This document shows positions 42,011 to 52,631 of a stretch of DNA of 64,000 nt, in pieces. Below the pieces are notes generated by a model, which ran no database searches, was not told the origin of the DNA, and worked only from the letters and a program-made list of their open reading frames with translations. Source of the DNA: Variovorax sp. V93 (GTDB taxonomy: Bacteria; Pseudomonadota; Gammaproteobacteria; Burkholderiales; Burkholderiaceae_C); NCBI RefSeq assembly GCF_041154485.1, contig NZ_AP028669.1, positions 3,100,001 to 3,164,000 on the forward strand, read 5' to 3'. A program made the position numbers and the translations under genes. Position 1 is the first letter of the stretch. The number at the start of each line of letters is the position of its first letter.

Positions 42011-43485
42011 GAGGGGGATGGCGCAGTGGTGGTGCTCGTGGCGCCGGTCTCGGCCGCGCTGCTCTTCTTCGATGTCTTCATGGTGGTTCCCGGCGCGCAC
42101 CAGCGCGCGAGGTCTTCGGCGGGCCGCGGCGCGGCGCAGCCCCAGTCGAGCGGCTGGTCCTGCACGTAGCGCTTGCCGAGCTGCCAGGCGATCTCGGCCC
42201 GCGCCAGCTCCACGCCCATGTAGAACGCATGGTCGGCATCGTCCTGCAGCCGGAGCTGCGGCCAGAGCTCGAAGGCGCCCTGCGCGAGCCGCATGCCGTC
42301 GCGGTTGTAGACGTGCAGGCCCAGCGGCGAGATCTGCACGCGGAAGTTGGGGTCGCGCACCTGCGAGGCGATCTCGCCGATTTCTTCCGGCGTGTCGGGG
42401 AACGGATGCTTGGCGTGCACCGTCATCAGCGCATCGCTCATGCCCTTGGGCAGCGTGGCGTTGCGCGCTGCGGCATGCATGATGCGGCGCGCCCAGTCGG
42501 CCTCGCTCACCGCGCGGCGCGCATGCTGGCTCACCTGCGTGGTCAGCACCGCCGCCACGTTGAGCTCGGCGGCAATGCCGAACAGCACTGCGTTGATGCC
42601 GCTGGTGTCGGCCTCGGTGAGCTCGGTGAGGTTGCCTACGCCGAGCATGATCGGCGCATCGGGAAAGCGCTCGCGCAGCCGGTGGTAGCGCACGATGGAG
42701 GCGGTCAGGCCGAAAGGTATCGGGTCGAGGATCGAATCGGCCAGGAAGGCGCGGCCGCGCCGCTGCATCTGTTCGACGGCCGCATACAGCGACGCTTCGT
42801 CGGCCGGAACGCGCGGTATCAGCACCGGCGTGGCCGCAACCTCATCGGCGATCCACAGCGTGTCGAGCGTGAGGCTCAGCAGGTAGTCGGCGCCGGCCTT
42901 GCCGCCGAGCAGCAGTTCCTGCGCGTCGCTCGAATCGACGCTGACCTGGAAGCCCGCGGCCTTCAGCGCCTGCACGCTTTCGCTCAGGTGGTCGAAGCGC
43001 GTCTCGGGCAGGCAGCCCAGGTCGATCACGTTGGCACCGTCGGCCGCAAGCTGCCGGGCGCGTTCGATGATCTGCGCCACCGAGAGCCGCGGCGCATCGA
43101 CGATCTCGGCAAAGATCGCGACCTCGTAGTCGTCCAGGTCGACAGCGCGTGCGCTGCGGTTGAAGTGGCGGGGCAGGTCCTTCAATTCCTGCGGGCCGCG
43201 CTCCACCGGAACGCCGAAGTGAAGGCTCAGCGCCTCGACGTCGCCGCGGCAGCGGCCCGGCACCATGATGCGGTCGGCGCGGCGCGGTGCGGCGCCCTCG
43301 CCTTCGGCCTCGGTGAACACGGGGGCCGCAACGCGGCGGCGGATCATGTCGGCCGTCATCAGCGCCGCCACCTGCAGACCGATCTCGCGCACTTCCCATG
43401 TGAACGGTGCCGCCTCGATCCCGGCCAGCACCCGCGTGAGGCTGGCTTGGGCGAGACGCCCGGTCAGGAAGACGATGTGTTCCAT
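42007..43485 (-). CDS. Dihydropteroate-synthase-like pterin-binding protein
   Basis: A 492-residue protein. Residues about 1-150 are a distinct N-terminal domain (HIVFLTGRLAQASLTRVL), and about 160-400 form a pterin-binding TIM barrel: QIIERARQLAADGANVIDLG, SVDSSDAQELLLGGKAGADY, ILDPIPFGLTAS and MLGVGNLTELTEADTSG. Such proteins are found in methanopterin clusters and may join or modify pterin intermediates, or act in place of classical FolP; the reaction is not established. The tail is Thr/Ser/Lys rich and probably flexible. It overlaps the dmrB-like gene by 22 bases and the DUF447 gene by 4. Confidence 0.84.
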   Translation of the reverse strand: MEHIVFLTGRLAQASLTRVLAGIEAAPFTWEVREIGLQVAALMTADMIRRRVAAPVFTEAEGEGAAPRRADRIMVPGRCRGDVEALSLHFGVPVERGPQELKDLPRHFNRSARAVDLDDYEVAIFAEIVDAPRLSVAQIIERARQLAADGANVIDLGCLPETRFDHLSESVQALKAAGFQVSVDSSDAQELLLGGKAGADYLLSLTLDTLWIADEVAATPVLIPRVPADEASLYAAVEQMQRRGRAFLADSILDPIPFGLTASIVRYHRLRERFPDAPIMLGVGNLTELTEADTSGINAVLFGIAAELNVAAVLTTQVSQHARRAVSEADWARRIMHAAARNATLPKGMSDALMTVHAKHPFPDTPEEIGEIASQVRDPNFRVQISPLGLHVYNRDGMRLAQGAFELWPQLRLQDDADHAFYMGVELARAEIAWQLGKRYVQDQPLDWGCAAPRPAEDLARWCAPGTTMKTSKKSSAAETGATSTTTAPSPS

Positions 43486-44117
43486 GCGAGAGAAAGTTCC
43501 TTCAGGCGCGTGTCGAGCGCGGTCTCCAGTTCGGTCGGTGAACAGACCACCTGGCAAAAGTCGATGCCGCGCAGCCGCTCCACGTTGTCCAGTTCGATGC
43601 GCCGCGGACGCAGCGTGACCCAGTCGTGCGGCGACTTGGTCACCACCACCGGTTCCGTATCGCATGCAAACACGATGCCAGGAATGCCGAGCTTGCCGGC
43701 CTGGGCAAACATGTTGGTCGGCAGCGAGTCGCTGATGCCGAATGCGCACTTGGCCACCGTGTTGCTGGTGGCCGGCGCCACCACCACCGTGTGATAGACG
43801 TCGTCATAGAGCATGCCCACCGGCACGCCGCTGGCGGTCTTGTCGCGGAACACGCGAAAACGCGGCTTGAGCGCCTCGATCTGCAGCTTGTAGATGGGCA
43901 GCACCTCCTCGGCCGCAGCCGAGAGGAACAGGTCGACCGAGGGCAGCCGCGCCGCAATGGCAAGCGATTCCTCGAGGAAATGGCCCGAGCCCGTGATGCA
44001 CCACGCCAACCGCGAGCGCGGCGGCGATGCGGGCATGGGCGCCTCGCCGTCTTCGGCAGCCAACGCGGCGCCGCGTGGATCGATCTTGCCCGTGCCCGTC
44101 GGCTCCCCGTTCGTCAT
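43464..44117 (-). CDS. DmrB-like dihydromethanopterin reductase (flavoprotein)
   Basis: A 217-residue flavoprotein-family protein. Landmarks are LAWCITGSGHFLEESLAIAA, LFLSAAAEEVLPIYKL, VVVAPATSNTVAKCAFGISD and PGIVFACDTEP, typical of archaeoflavoprotein-like reductases. This is the type of DmrB, which reduces dihydromethanopterin to tetrahydromethanopterin with FMN and is known from Methanosarcina and Burkholderia relatives. Alpha-proteobacterial methylotrophs instead use DmrA. It starts 18 bases after the sigma54 activator gene and is probably co-transcribed with it. Confidence 0.8.
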   Translation of the reverse strand: MTNGEPTGTGKIDPRGAALAAEDGEAPMPASPPRSRLAWCITGSGHFLEESLAIAARLPSVDLFLSAAAEEVLPIYKLQIEALKPRFRVFRDKTASGVPVGMLYDDVYHTVVVAPATSNTVAKCAFGISDSLPTNMFAQAGKLGIPGIVFACDTEPVVVTKSPHDWVTLRPRRIELDNVERLRGIDFCQVVCSPTELETALDTRLKELSLAWNTSSS

Positions 44118-44135
44118 GTCTGCGAGCCTTGAGGC

Positions 44136-46183
<2,048 letters not shown>

Positions 46184-46187
<4 letters not shown>

Positions 46188-46210
46188 TGGAGTTCTCCGG
46201 CGCGTTCCAT
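46184..46210 (-). CDS. Eight-codon leader ORF before the sigma54 activator
   Basis: ATG at 46210 has AAGGAGA 4-5 bases upstream and encodes MERAGELQ; its TGA overlaps the ATG of the activator (ATGA). The activator also has its own GGAG site within this ORF. Translational coupling is possible. It may simply be chance in a leader. Confidence 0.3.
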
Positions 46211-46274
46211 CGTGTCTCCTTGTTCGGCCCATTGTTGTGCCTGCCGGCCTGCCGCGCACCCGGTGAAACACCAA

Positions 46275-46288
46275 GCACTGGCAATGCC
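46275..46288 (-). promoter_or_regulatory. Weak sigma54-like site before the activator gene
   Basis: Minus strand reads CGGCATTGCCAGTGCT, with GG-N10-GC spacing but a -12 element GTGC rather than TTGC. If real it would make the activator self-controlled, back to back with the folB site. Confidence 0.25.
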
Positions 46289-46303
46289 GGAGCGGGTCCG
46301 GTC

Positions 46304-46321
46304 TCTGGCCTGCATTTTGCG
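46304..46321 (+). promoter_or_regulatory. Sigma54-type promoter for folB
   Basis: Plus strand reads TGGCCTGCATTTTGCG: TGGC and TTGC with GG (46307-46308) and GC (46319-46320) 10 bases apart. The predicted start near 46332 gives a 66-base leader to the TTG start chosen for folB. Confidence 0.55.
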
Positions 46322-46397
46322 TTGACGAATCTCGCTGGGGTGGGCTTGCATGCCACCAGACACACTTTCAAACATATTCGATCACTGGAGACACCAC

Positions 46398-46919
46398 TTG
46401 AACACCAGCCCGCGTCCTTCCATCGCCCGCCTTTCCTCCCCGAATGCGTCGAACGCATCGCCCGACGCCGCCGAGGCAGCCGTGCCCATGGACCTGATCT
46501 TCATCGAGGGCTTCAGCGGCCAGACGGTGATCGGCATCCACGACTCCGAACTGCATCATCCGCAGCCCCTCTTGATCGACGTGCATGCCGGCGTGCCCCG
46601 CGCACGTGCCTGCGACACCGACCGCATCGGCGACACCATCGACTACGGCATGGTGCGCGAACGGCTGGTGCGGCTCATGGCCGAGCACCGGCTGCAACTG
46701 CTCGAAGCCTTTGCAGAAGCCATTGCCGACATCCTCATCGACGAGTTCGGCGCCAGCTGGGTTCGCGTGAAGGTGGTGAAGCCGCGCAAGTTCGATGACG
46801 TGCAGGCCGTGGGCGTGCAGATCGAGCGCCATGCGCCCACGCATCGCGCCTCGAAGCTGGGGCACGGCGCCACCGTACTCAACTTCCTTGCCAGCGGCAT
46901 GGTGCCCGCCAAGCACTGA
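46398..46919 (+). CDS. folB: Dihydroneopterin aldolase family protein
   Basis: A 173-residue FolB-type protein: DLIFIEGFSGQTVIGIHDSE, QPLLIDVHAGVPRARACDTD, TIDYGMVRERLVRLMAEHRL and VRVKVVKPRKFDDVQAVGVQ. It releases glycolaldehyde from dihydroneopterin to give the pterin used for folate and methanopterin. Its place between the sigma54 activator and fae suggests a copy dedicated to H4MPT. About 30 extra N-terminal residues precede the domain. I prefer the TTG at 46398, which has GGAG 7 bases upstream; an ATG at 46350 without a ribosome-binding site, or the Met just before the domain (46488), are alternatives. Confidence 0.86.
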   Translation: MNTSPRPSIARLSSPNASNASPDAAEAAVPMDLIFIEGFSGQTVIGIHDSELHHPQPLLIDVHAGVPRARACDTDRIGDTIDYGMVRERLVRLMAEHRLQLLEAFAEAIADILIDEFGASWVRVKVVKPRKFDDVQAVGVQIERHAPTHRASKLGHGATVLNFLASGMVPAKH

Positions 46920-46947
46920 ACACCCACGCTTGCCGCGCCATGCGGCA

Positions 46948-46993
46948 GCAAGAAAAAAACCGACGCGGTTCACGCGCCGGTTTTTTTTCTTGC
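46948..46993 (+). terminator. Bidirectional terminator between folB and fae
   Basis: A long stem (GCAAGAAAAAAACCGACGCG paired with CGCGCCGGTTTTTTTTCTTG, one G-T type mismatch) with a 5-base loop, flanked by A- and T-runs on each side. It serves the converging folB and fae transcripts. Confidence 0.85.
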
Positions 46994-46996
46994 GGC

Positions 46997-47509
46997 TCAG
47001 AGGTGGGCTGCGAACGGGTGTGCCGTCGTGCCCTTCTTGTCGACCACTTCCGCGGCGGTCGGCGAGCCGGCCACGGCGCGCTGGATGGCCTCGCGGGTGG
47101 CCTGGTAGTTGTAGTCCTGGATCTTCTTGTCGTCGTCGGCAAGCCAGTGGATGAACACGCCGACGCAGATGAACAGGTTGTCCGCCTCCGCCATGGGGAT
47201 GGTGCCATCCTCGACGCTGTCGGCCACCGCCAGCGCCACGGCGCGCTGCGCCGGCCCGAACATCTGCACCGCCTGCTTGGCGCCCTTGATGGTCACTTTG
47301 TTGAACATCACGGTGGCCGGCTTGGTCAGCAGGTTGGGAGCCACGACTGCGAGCAGCGAAGTGAAGCCGTCCTTGTTGTTCGTCAACGCATTCGCGAAGG
47401 CGGTCTCGGCAGCGCTGCCGCGCGGTCCGATGATCAGGTCGATATGGGCGACTTCATTGCCGTCGCCAACGAGCGATTCGCCCACCATCAGTCGATCGAT
47501 TTTTGCCAT
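46997..47509 (-). CDS. fae: Formaldehyde-activating enzyme
   Basis: A 170-residue enzyme that condenses formaldehyde with tetrahydromethanopterin to methylene-H4MPT in the cytoplasm. It is close to Fae of Methylorubrum: [20 protein letters not shown] with catalytic His22, [40 protein letters not shown] and the C-terminal HPFAA. It lies 83 bases after the CitG-like gene and ends at the bidirectional terminator. This is the active copy; the homologue at 31664 lacks the His. Confidence 0.97.
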   Translation of the reverse strand: MAKIDRLMVGESLVGDGNEVAHIDLIIGPRGSAAETAFANALTNNKDGFTSLLAVVAPNLLTKPATVMFNKVTIKGAKQAVQMFGPAQRAVALAVADSVEDGTIPMAEADNLFICVGVFIHWLADDDKKIQDYNYQATREAIQRAVAGSPTAAEVVDKKGTTAHPFAAHL

Positions 47510-47592
47510 GGTTTCGAGTCTCCTCTCAGAGGTCCAAGGTGATTAGGGTCAATACGACACCGGTCAGGAAGACCAGCGCAAAGCCATGGGTA

Positions 47593-48534
47593 TCACGATC
47601 CGTGCCATCCGTTCGCCGCCTCGCGTGCGGGCGCCGCGCACGAGCGGATCCAGCCTGACAGCAGCAGCGCCGCCACGGTGAAATCGGCGCTGGTCCCGGG
47701 GTTGACGCCCGCGGCCTTGAGGGAAAGGTCCCAGGCCGCGAAGCCGGGGTCGGCATCGAGCGCCACGCCGGCGCCGGCGCGCCCCTGCCAGGCCTGCGCC
47801 GCCGTCATGACAGTCTGTGCCACGCGCTCGCCGTGTTTTCGAACAATGTGTGAATCAGGAAAGGCGCTCAGGCAGGCCAGGTAAAGCCGTTGGACCGAAG
47901 CCACAGTGGCCGCATCGGGCGGCGCTTCGGCATCGGCCGGCGCTTCGCTGCAGCCCGCCGGGTGGACTGGCGCCTGGAACGCCAGGGCGAAAAGATCCGC
48001 AAAGCCGTCGCGGTACTGCCGCGCGATGAGATCGCGGTCCGCAGCAAGGGCCATGGCGGCCCGCAGATCGACGCTGGGTGCATCGCGCACGTCTTCGGCC
48101 GGTGCTGTCCCCAGTCCGCCGGGATGGGCGCGCGCAATGGCGCGATAGGCGGCGCGGGCATCGTCGATGTCGAGCGTGGCCAGCACGCCCTCGACGGCCG
48201 CGCGCAGGGCCGCGGGGGTTCCGGCGTGGGGGTGCTGCTCCACCGCCAGCGCAATCGGCGCGCACAGCAGCAGGATGCCGAGGTTGGTGTTGCACCCGGC
48301 CACCGCCCAGGTGGCCTCTACCGCGGCCTCGATGCGCTCGCCCACACGCAGGCCCGGCTCGAACAGCGCCCCGGCCGCGGCCTGGGCGCTGGCAATGAAC
48401 ATCGACGCCTGCATGCCATGGCCGGGCGAGGCCTGGCTGACGTTGCCGGGCTTGCGCACTGCAACGTCGAGCCAGCAGGCGCGCAGGAAGCAGGCCCGCG
48501 CACGCTCGATGGCCAGCTGCCGCGCGTTCATCAT
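47593..48534 (-). CDS. CitG/triphosphoribosyl-dephospho-CoA synthase-like protein
   Basis: A 313-residue protein of the CitG family: ACWLDVAVRKPGNVSQASPG, CNTNLGILLLCAPIALAVE and a C-terminal AAGVNPGTSADFTVAALLL. In methylotrophs relatives occur in methanopterin clusters, where a phosphoribosyl transfer step would make sense, but the reaction is unproven. Two adjacent ATGs are possible; the first overlaps the RimK-like stop by one base. No citrate lyase genes are nearby, so the classical role is unlikely. Confidence 0.85.
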   Translation of the reverse strand: MMNARQLAIERARACFLRACWLDVAVRKPGNVSQASPGHGMQASMFIASAQAAAGALFEPGLRVGERIEAAVEATWAVAGCNTNLGILLLCAPIALAVEQHPHAGTPAALRAAVEGVLATLDIDDARAAYRAIARAHPGGLGTAPAEDVRDAPSVDLRAAMALAADRDLIARQYRDGFADLFALAFQAPVHPAGCSEAPADAEAPPDAATVASVQRLYLACLSAFPDSHIVRKHGERVAQTVMTAAQAWQGRAGAGVALDADPGFAAWDLSLKAAGVNPGTSADFTVAALLLSGWIRSCAAPAREAANGWHGS

Positions 48535-49484
48535 CAGGCGCGGCGCTCCGGCGGCAGGCTCTCTTGCGCGCGGCGGCGCGCCTGCGCGAGCTTGCGGTCG
48601 AGCAGGTCGTCGACGATGGCGCGCGCGATGTTGAAGCCCGTCACGCGCTGCAGCCCCTGCCAGGCGGCCACGCCATTGACCTCGAGCACCTGGATCTTCG
48701 GCCCTGTGGCCGCGGCGATGAGGTCCACGCCCGCGTAGTCCATGTCGAGCGCCTGCGCCGCGCCTTCGGCCAGTTGGGCGAGCGCGGGCTCCAGCACGGC
48801 CGGCTCGCAGCGCGCGCCCTGGGCCACGTTGTGGATCCAGTGCATGCTGACGCGCCGCATCGCGGTGACGGCGCGCCCGCCGACCACCATCACGCGCCAG
48901 TCGAAACCCGGCGAGGCCATGGGCGGCACGAAGCGCTGCAGATAGGCCAGGCCCGCGTAGCGCGCATCGATGTCGGGCATCGGATGATGAACGCCGTCGA
49001 CCTCGCCCACCAGCTGCAGGTTCTTGCCCTGCGAGCCGAACAGGGGCTTGAGCACCAGCGCATGGCCCGCGGCCATCTCGCGCATGGCGATGCGACGCGC
49101 CTGCGCCGCCGATTCGGTGGCCCAGGTGGCAGGCGCAGGAATGCGCGCGGCATGCAGCAGCAGGCTGGTCATCGACTTGTCGACCGTGCGCTCGATGGCG
49201 CGCGCATCGTTGTAGACCGGCACGCCCAGTTCGCGCAGCGCATGCAGCACGCCCAGGCGCTTGGTGACCTGCTCGAAGCTTCCGCCGGCAATGCCGCGCA
49301 CCAGCACCGCATCGGGCAGCTCGCGGCCGTAGCCGGGAATGACCAGGCCATGCCATGCCGCGGTGGTGTCGATGTTGCAGTCGGCCAGGTCGACGCAGCG
49401 CCCCACCGCGCCGCGTGCGCGCAGCGCGGCCTGCAGTTGGCGCGTGTGCCAGCCGATCTCGTCCGTCATGATGACGATGCGCAT
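48534..49484 (-). CDS. RimK/MptN-like ATP-grasp ligase
   Basis: A 316-residue ATP-grasp protein: DEIGWHTRQLQAALRARG, VYNDARAIERTVDKSMTSLL, HALVLKPLFGSQGKNLQLVG, DWRVMVVGGRAVTAMRRVS and LDMDYAGVDLIAAATGPKIQ with VLEVNGVAAWQGL. It resembles RimK and the methanogen enzyme MptN that adds glutamate to H4MPT. It lies between mch and the CitG-like gene. The role in finishing or altering the H4MPT side chain is inferred from family and place. Confidence 0.86.
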   Translation of the reverse strand: MRIVIMTDEIGWHTRQLQAALRARGAVGRCVDLADCNIDTTAAWHGLVIPGYGRELPDAVLVRGIAGGSFEQVTKRLGVLHALRELGVPVYNDARAIERTVDKSMTSLLLHAARIPAPATWATESAAQARRIAMREMAAGHALVLKPLFGSQGKNLQLVGEVDGVHHPMPDIDARYAGLAYLQRFVPPMASPGFDWRVMVVGGRAVTAMRRVSMHWIHNVAQGARCEPAVLEPALAQLAEGAAQALDMDYAGVDLIAAATGPKIQVLEVNGVAAWQGLQRVTGFNIARAIVDDLLDRKLAQARRRAQESLPPERRA

Positions 49485-49486
49485 GG

Positions 49487-50494
49487 TCAGGCCTCCTGCA
49501 GCCACAGCCGCTGCAGCAGCGCCATGTCGGGTGCGCCGCCATGCCAGGTGTTGCCGCTGTCGATGTTGCTGACCCACACTTCGGCCGGAGCGAACAAGGC
49601 GCCATCGATCTTGTAGAAGTCGTACGCGACCTCCTTGAAGATCTCGGCGAACGAGCGCCCGTGATCGCGTGAATTGCGCGACGGCAGCGCACGCGCCAGT
49701 TCGCGCGCCGCGCCGTCGTCGCCGCGGACCGTCAGGTGCACGCGGCCGCCGTACAGGATGGCGTCGTTGGTGCGGCCCATGGCCTCGACACCATCGGCGC
49801 TTGGCGACGGCAACGGCGCGGTGCCGGCGCCCTCGACGATGTTGCCCAGCGCAAAGCCCAGCTCGTGCGCCTTGTGCAGCGCCACCTCGAGCACACGTGC
49901 CACCACCTGCGTGGTGCCCGCGAGGCTGGTGGTGGGCGTGAGGATCAAGGTCAGCGCTTCGGCGGCCAGGCCGCAATCGCGCAGCAGCTTGTCGATCACG
50001 ATCTTCGGTGGCGCGCGATCGACTTCCAGCACCAGCACACCGCAGGGCGCATGGTCGCGGTAGCCCAGTTCGGCAAAAAGTTTTTCCTTGACCGCCAGCG
50101 CGCGCGCCGGCCCCGAGCCGAGCGAGAAGAACTTCTTGCCGCCAGTCTCTTCCTTGGTAGCCGCGAGGCTCCAGCCGGCGTACTGGCTGCCAAGGCAGGC
50201 CAGCACCGGCTGCGAGCTGCGCACGTCGAGCCAGGTGGGCCAGCCCTCGGCGCTGCCGCCGCTGCGCAGATTCACATGCCCCAGCCCGCCCATGCAGATC
50301 TCGCCGATCTGCAAGCCGGCCGCCACGCTGCCGCGTGCCTCGATGCCGGCATCGAAGATGCGCGCGCCGCTGTCGTCGCGGCGCAGCTGCAGCCCGAGCG
50401 CATCGGCGTCGACCAGCAGGCGCTCGACCAACGGCCGGGCCAGCAGGTTGACGCTCAGGCCCGACGCGGCCGCGGGCGGGAAAGTGTTGCTCAT
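49487..50494 (-). CDS. mch: Methenyl-tetrahydromethanopterin cyclohydrolase
   Basis: A 335-residue enzyme interconverting methenyl-H4MPT and formyl-H4MPT. Landmarks are GLQIGEICMGGLGHVNL, SSQPVLACLGSQYAGWSL, NIVEGAGTAPLPSPSADGVE, GRTNDAILYGGRVHLTV and SRDHGRSFAEIFKEVAYDFY. It is separated from the RimK-like gene by 2 bases and overlaps the preceding ATP-grasp stop by ATGA. Identification is secure; it works between MtdB and Fhc. Confidence 0.97.
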   Translation of the reverse strand: MSNTFPPAAASGLSVNLLARPLVERLLVDADALGLQLRRDDSGARIFDAGIEARGSVAAGLQIGEICMGGLGHVNLRSGGSAEGWPTWLDVRSSQPVLACLGSQYAGWSLAATKEETGGKKFFSLGSGPARALAVKEKLFAELGYRDHAPCGVLVLEVDRAPPKIVIDKLLRDCGLAAEALTLILTPTTSLAGTTQVVARVLEVALHKAHELGFALGNIVEGAGTAPLPSPSADGVEAMGRTNDAILYGGRVHLTVRGDDGAARELARALPSRNSRDHGRSFAEIFKEVAYDFYKIDGALFAPAEVWVSNIDSGNTWHGGAPDMALLQRLWLQEA

Positions 50495-51633
50495 GCCTTG
50501 GTCTCCAGTGATTGCAGCAGCCGCTCGCGGCCTTCGTCCAGGCGAGTGCGCACCTGCTGCGCGCTGCTTCCGCTCGCCGTCAGGGTGCACACGGGGTCGT
50601 CGATGTCGAAGCGCTGGCCGGCTTCGGGCAGATCGCGGATGCCGGGCCATGCAGCGAGGCGCTGCGCCAAGGCCGCGTCGAGCTGCAGCGGCTGCCGCGC
50701 GAACACGATTTCGATGCCTTCGACCTCCAGCGCATGCGATGGCACCGGCGACGGCAGCTCCCCATGCAGGCAAGCGTGCAGATGCGCCTGCATCACGCCT
50801 GGCGAACCGGCGCGCGCCTTGTAGAGGCTCATGCTGGCCGGCGGCCTCGGGTTGACCTCCAGCACGCCGATGGCGTCACCGTCGCGCATGAAGTCGAGGC
50901 TGCACAGGCCGCGCAGTTCGAACTCCACGGTCAGTGCGCGCGCGATGGCCGTCACGCGGCGTGCCATGTCCTCTGCCACAGGCACCGGCCCGACGGCGCC
51001 GCAGAACACGAAAGGCCGCGTGCCGAAGCGGCGTACGGTCTGCTCGTTGAAGCCGAGCACCTGCACATCGCGGCCATTGGCGATGAAGGTGGCCGACATC
51101 GGCAGCCCGGCCATTTCGCGCTGGAAGTAGTGGTGCGAGGACGGCGGCTCGTCCATCGACCACGGCGCATGGCGCACATGCCAGCCGCCGCAGCCGTGCG
51201 CGTCTTTCATGAGCCATCCGGCGGGATCCTCGGGCGGCTGCAGCAGCACTTGCGGAAAGGGGATGACCTGCGCCGCAAGAAAGCCGAAGAAGGCGGCCGG
51301 ATCGCGCAGGCGGCGCACGGCCGCGGGCGCGGTGCCGATCAGCGGCAGCACGGCCGCGCCCTCTTCCAGCAATTCGGGCTCGCCTTCGAAGCCGCTGCCT
51401 GCGATCCAGCCCAGCACCGGCTCGCCAGCCTCTGCGAGCGTGCGCAGCGCGGCCAGGACGCTGGCCGCATCGATCTGCAAACTGCCGGGCGCGCCAATGG
51501 GCAGCCAGCGCGAGGCCGCGCGGCGCGTGTCGACATCGCCGAACAGGTCGAGCGCGACCACCTGCAAGCCATCGCTCGCCGCCGCCTCGGCCATGGCGCG
51601 CGCGGAGATGGCGGCAACGGCGATCGTCTGCAT
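50491..51633 (-). CDS. ATP-grasp protein of the H4MPT cluster
   Basis: A 380-residue ATP-grasp family protein: VVALDLFGDVDTRRAA at the N-terminus, WLMKDAHGCGGWHVRHA, YYFQ-like HHYFQREMAGLPMSATFIAN, and LCSLDFMRDGDAIGVLEVNP at the metal site. Equivalent genes accompany mch and mtdB in methylotrophs and are needed for H4MPT synthesis, with the reaction unknown. I use ATG 51633; a TTG at 51651 that overlaps the mtdB stop (TTGA) would add six residues and cannot be excluded. Confidence 0.83.
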   Translation of the reverse strand: MQTIAVAAISARAMAEAAASDGLQVVALDLFGDVDTRRAASRWLPIGAPGSLQIDAASVLAALRTLAEAGEPVLGWIAGSGFEGEPELLEEGAAVLPLIGTAPAAVRRLRDPAAFFGFLAAQVIPFPQVLLQPPEDPAGWLMKDAHGCGGWHVRHAPWSMDEPPSSHHYFQREMAGLPMSATFIANGRDVQVLGFNEQTVRRFGTRPFVFCGAVGPVPVAEDMARRVTAIARALTVEFELRGLCSLDFMRDGDAIGVLEVNPRPPASMSLYKARAGSPGVMQAHLHACLHGELPSPVPSHALEVEGIEIVFARQPLQLDAALAQRLAAWPGIRDLPEAGQRFDIDDPVCTLTASGSSAQQVRTRLDEGRERLLQSLETKA

Positions 51634-51647
51634 GGTGCCCGCGGGCT

Positions 51648-52565
51648 TCAAGCCGTCTTTCCGGCCTGCTCGACCAGGAACGCGCGGGCCACCGCAAAGG
51701 CTTCGGGAAAGCTCAGCACCTGCGCCTTTTCAGCCTCGCACATCTGCACCAGCAGCCGATGCTGCGTCTGGTACTTGACGTTGCCCACCGCCAGCGCGCC
51801 GATGGCCACGGCCTGCGTGCCGGCCAATGGCTTGGCGTCGTCCATCACGCCGACGCCGGCAATGCCTTCGGGCGGCACGGCGTTCACGTCGGCCGCGACC
51901 TTGAGCCGCGTCGCGGCACCGAGCGCCTCGCTCGACACCACCTGCACGCCTGCGGCCGCGCAGGCCAGCAGCACGTCGGCATCGGCGATGGAGCGGCGCA
52001 CGGCGTCGGGGTCGCCGCCCGAGAGGCCGTGCAGCTTCACGCCGAAGCGCTGCCCGGTTTCGTCGGCCGCTTCCTGCGCCGCGTCGATGCCGTTGCGGCT
52101 GGACAGGTACACCTCGGCACCGGCCTGCGCCGCGATCACACCGGCCACGCGGCCCACCGGACCCGTGCCGCCGAGGATCACCACGCGCTGGCCTTCCAGT
52201 CCCTGCCCATGGTGGCGCTTGAGCGCGGCCTCGACGCAGGCCACCATGGCCGCGGCCGTGGTGTAGGCGCCGCTCGGATCGGCCATCGCCGAGACGACGA
52301 AGGGCTTGACCATCGACGTCCGCGCGCGCTCTAGCATGTCGGCCGCCAGCTGCGCGTCGCGTCCGCCGATGAAGATGCCGGTGCGTGCCACGCCTTTGGG
52401 CCCGCGCGAGAAGATGGTGTCCTGCGTCAGTCCGGTGATGCGGTCCAGGCCCACTTCGCAGTAGGGCACGATGATCTGGTAGCCGGCGTCCGCTGCCATG
52501 TTGATGTCGAACGGGCTCATCTGTTGGCCGGGGGTGAACATGTGGAGGATGCGGGGACGTTCCAT
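51648..52565 (-). CDS. mtdB: NAD(P)-dependent methylene-tetrahydromethanopterin dehydrogenase
   Basis: A 305-residue dehydrogenase oxidising methylene-H4MPT to methenyl-H4MPT. Landmarks are LHMFTPGQQMSPFDINMAAD, QDTIFSRGPKGVARTGIFIG, GGRDAQLAADMLERAR and a Rossmann motif VVILGGTGPVGRVAGV. The N-terminal half is that of MtdA/MtdB; the H4MPT cluster context favours MtdB. The start follows 66 bases after mptG. Confidence 0.95.
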   Translation of the reverse strand: MERPRILHMFTPGQQMSPFDINMAADAGYQIIVPYCEVGLDRITGLTQDTIFSRGPKGVARTGIFIGGRDAQLAADMLERARTSMVKPFVVSAMADPSGAYTTAAAMVACVEAALKRHHGQGLEGQRVVILGGTGPVGRVAGVIAAQAGAEVYLSSRNGIDAAQEAADETGQRFGVKLHGLSGGDPDAVRRSIADADVLLACAAAGVQVVSSEALGAATRLKVAADVNAVPPEGIAGVGVMDDAKPLAGTQAVAIGALAVGNVKYQTQHRLLVQMCEAEKAQVLSFPEAFAVARAFLVEQAGKTA

Positions 52566-52631
52566 GAGGGCCTGCGTTGGTTGATATTGATGTGGAAGGT
52601 TGAGGCGTCGGGTGGCCTGCGCCAGCAGGAT

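Noticed and set aside
47526..47592. Short hydrophobic minus-strand stretch between the CitG-like gene and fae
   Set aside because: Ends in a membrane-like run ([18 protein letters not shown]) but has no start codon with a ribosome-binding site after the CitG-like stop.
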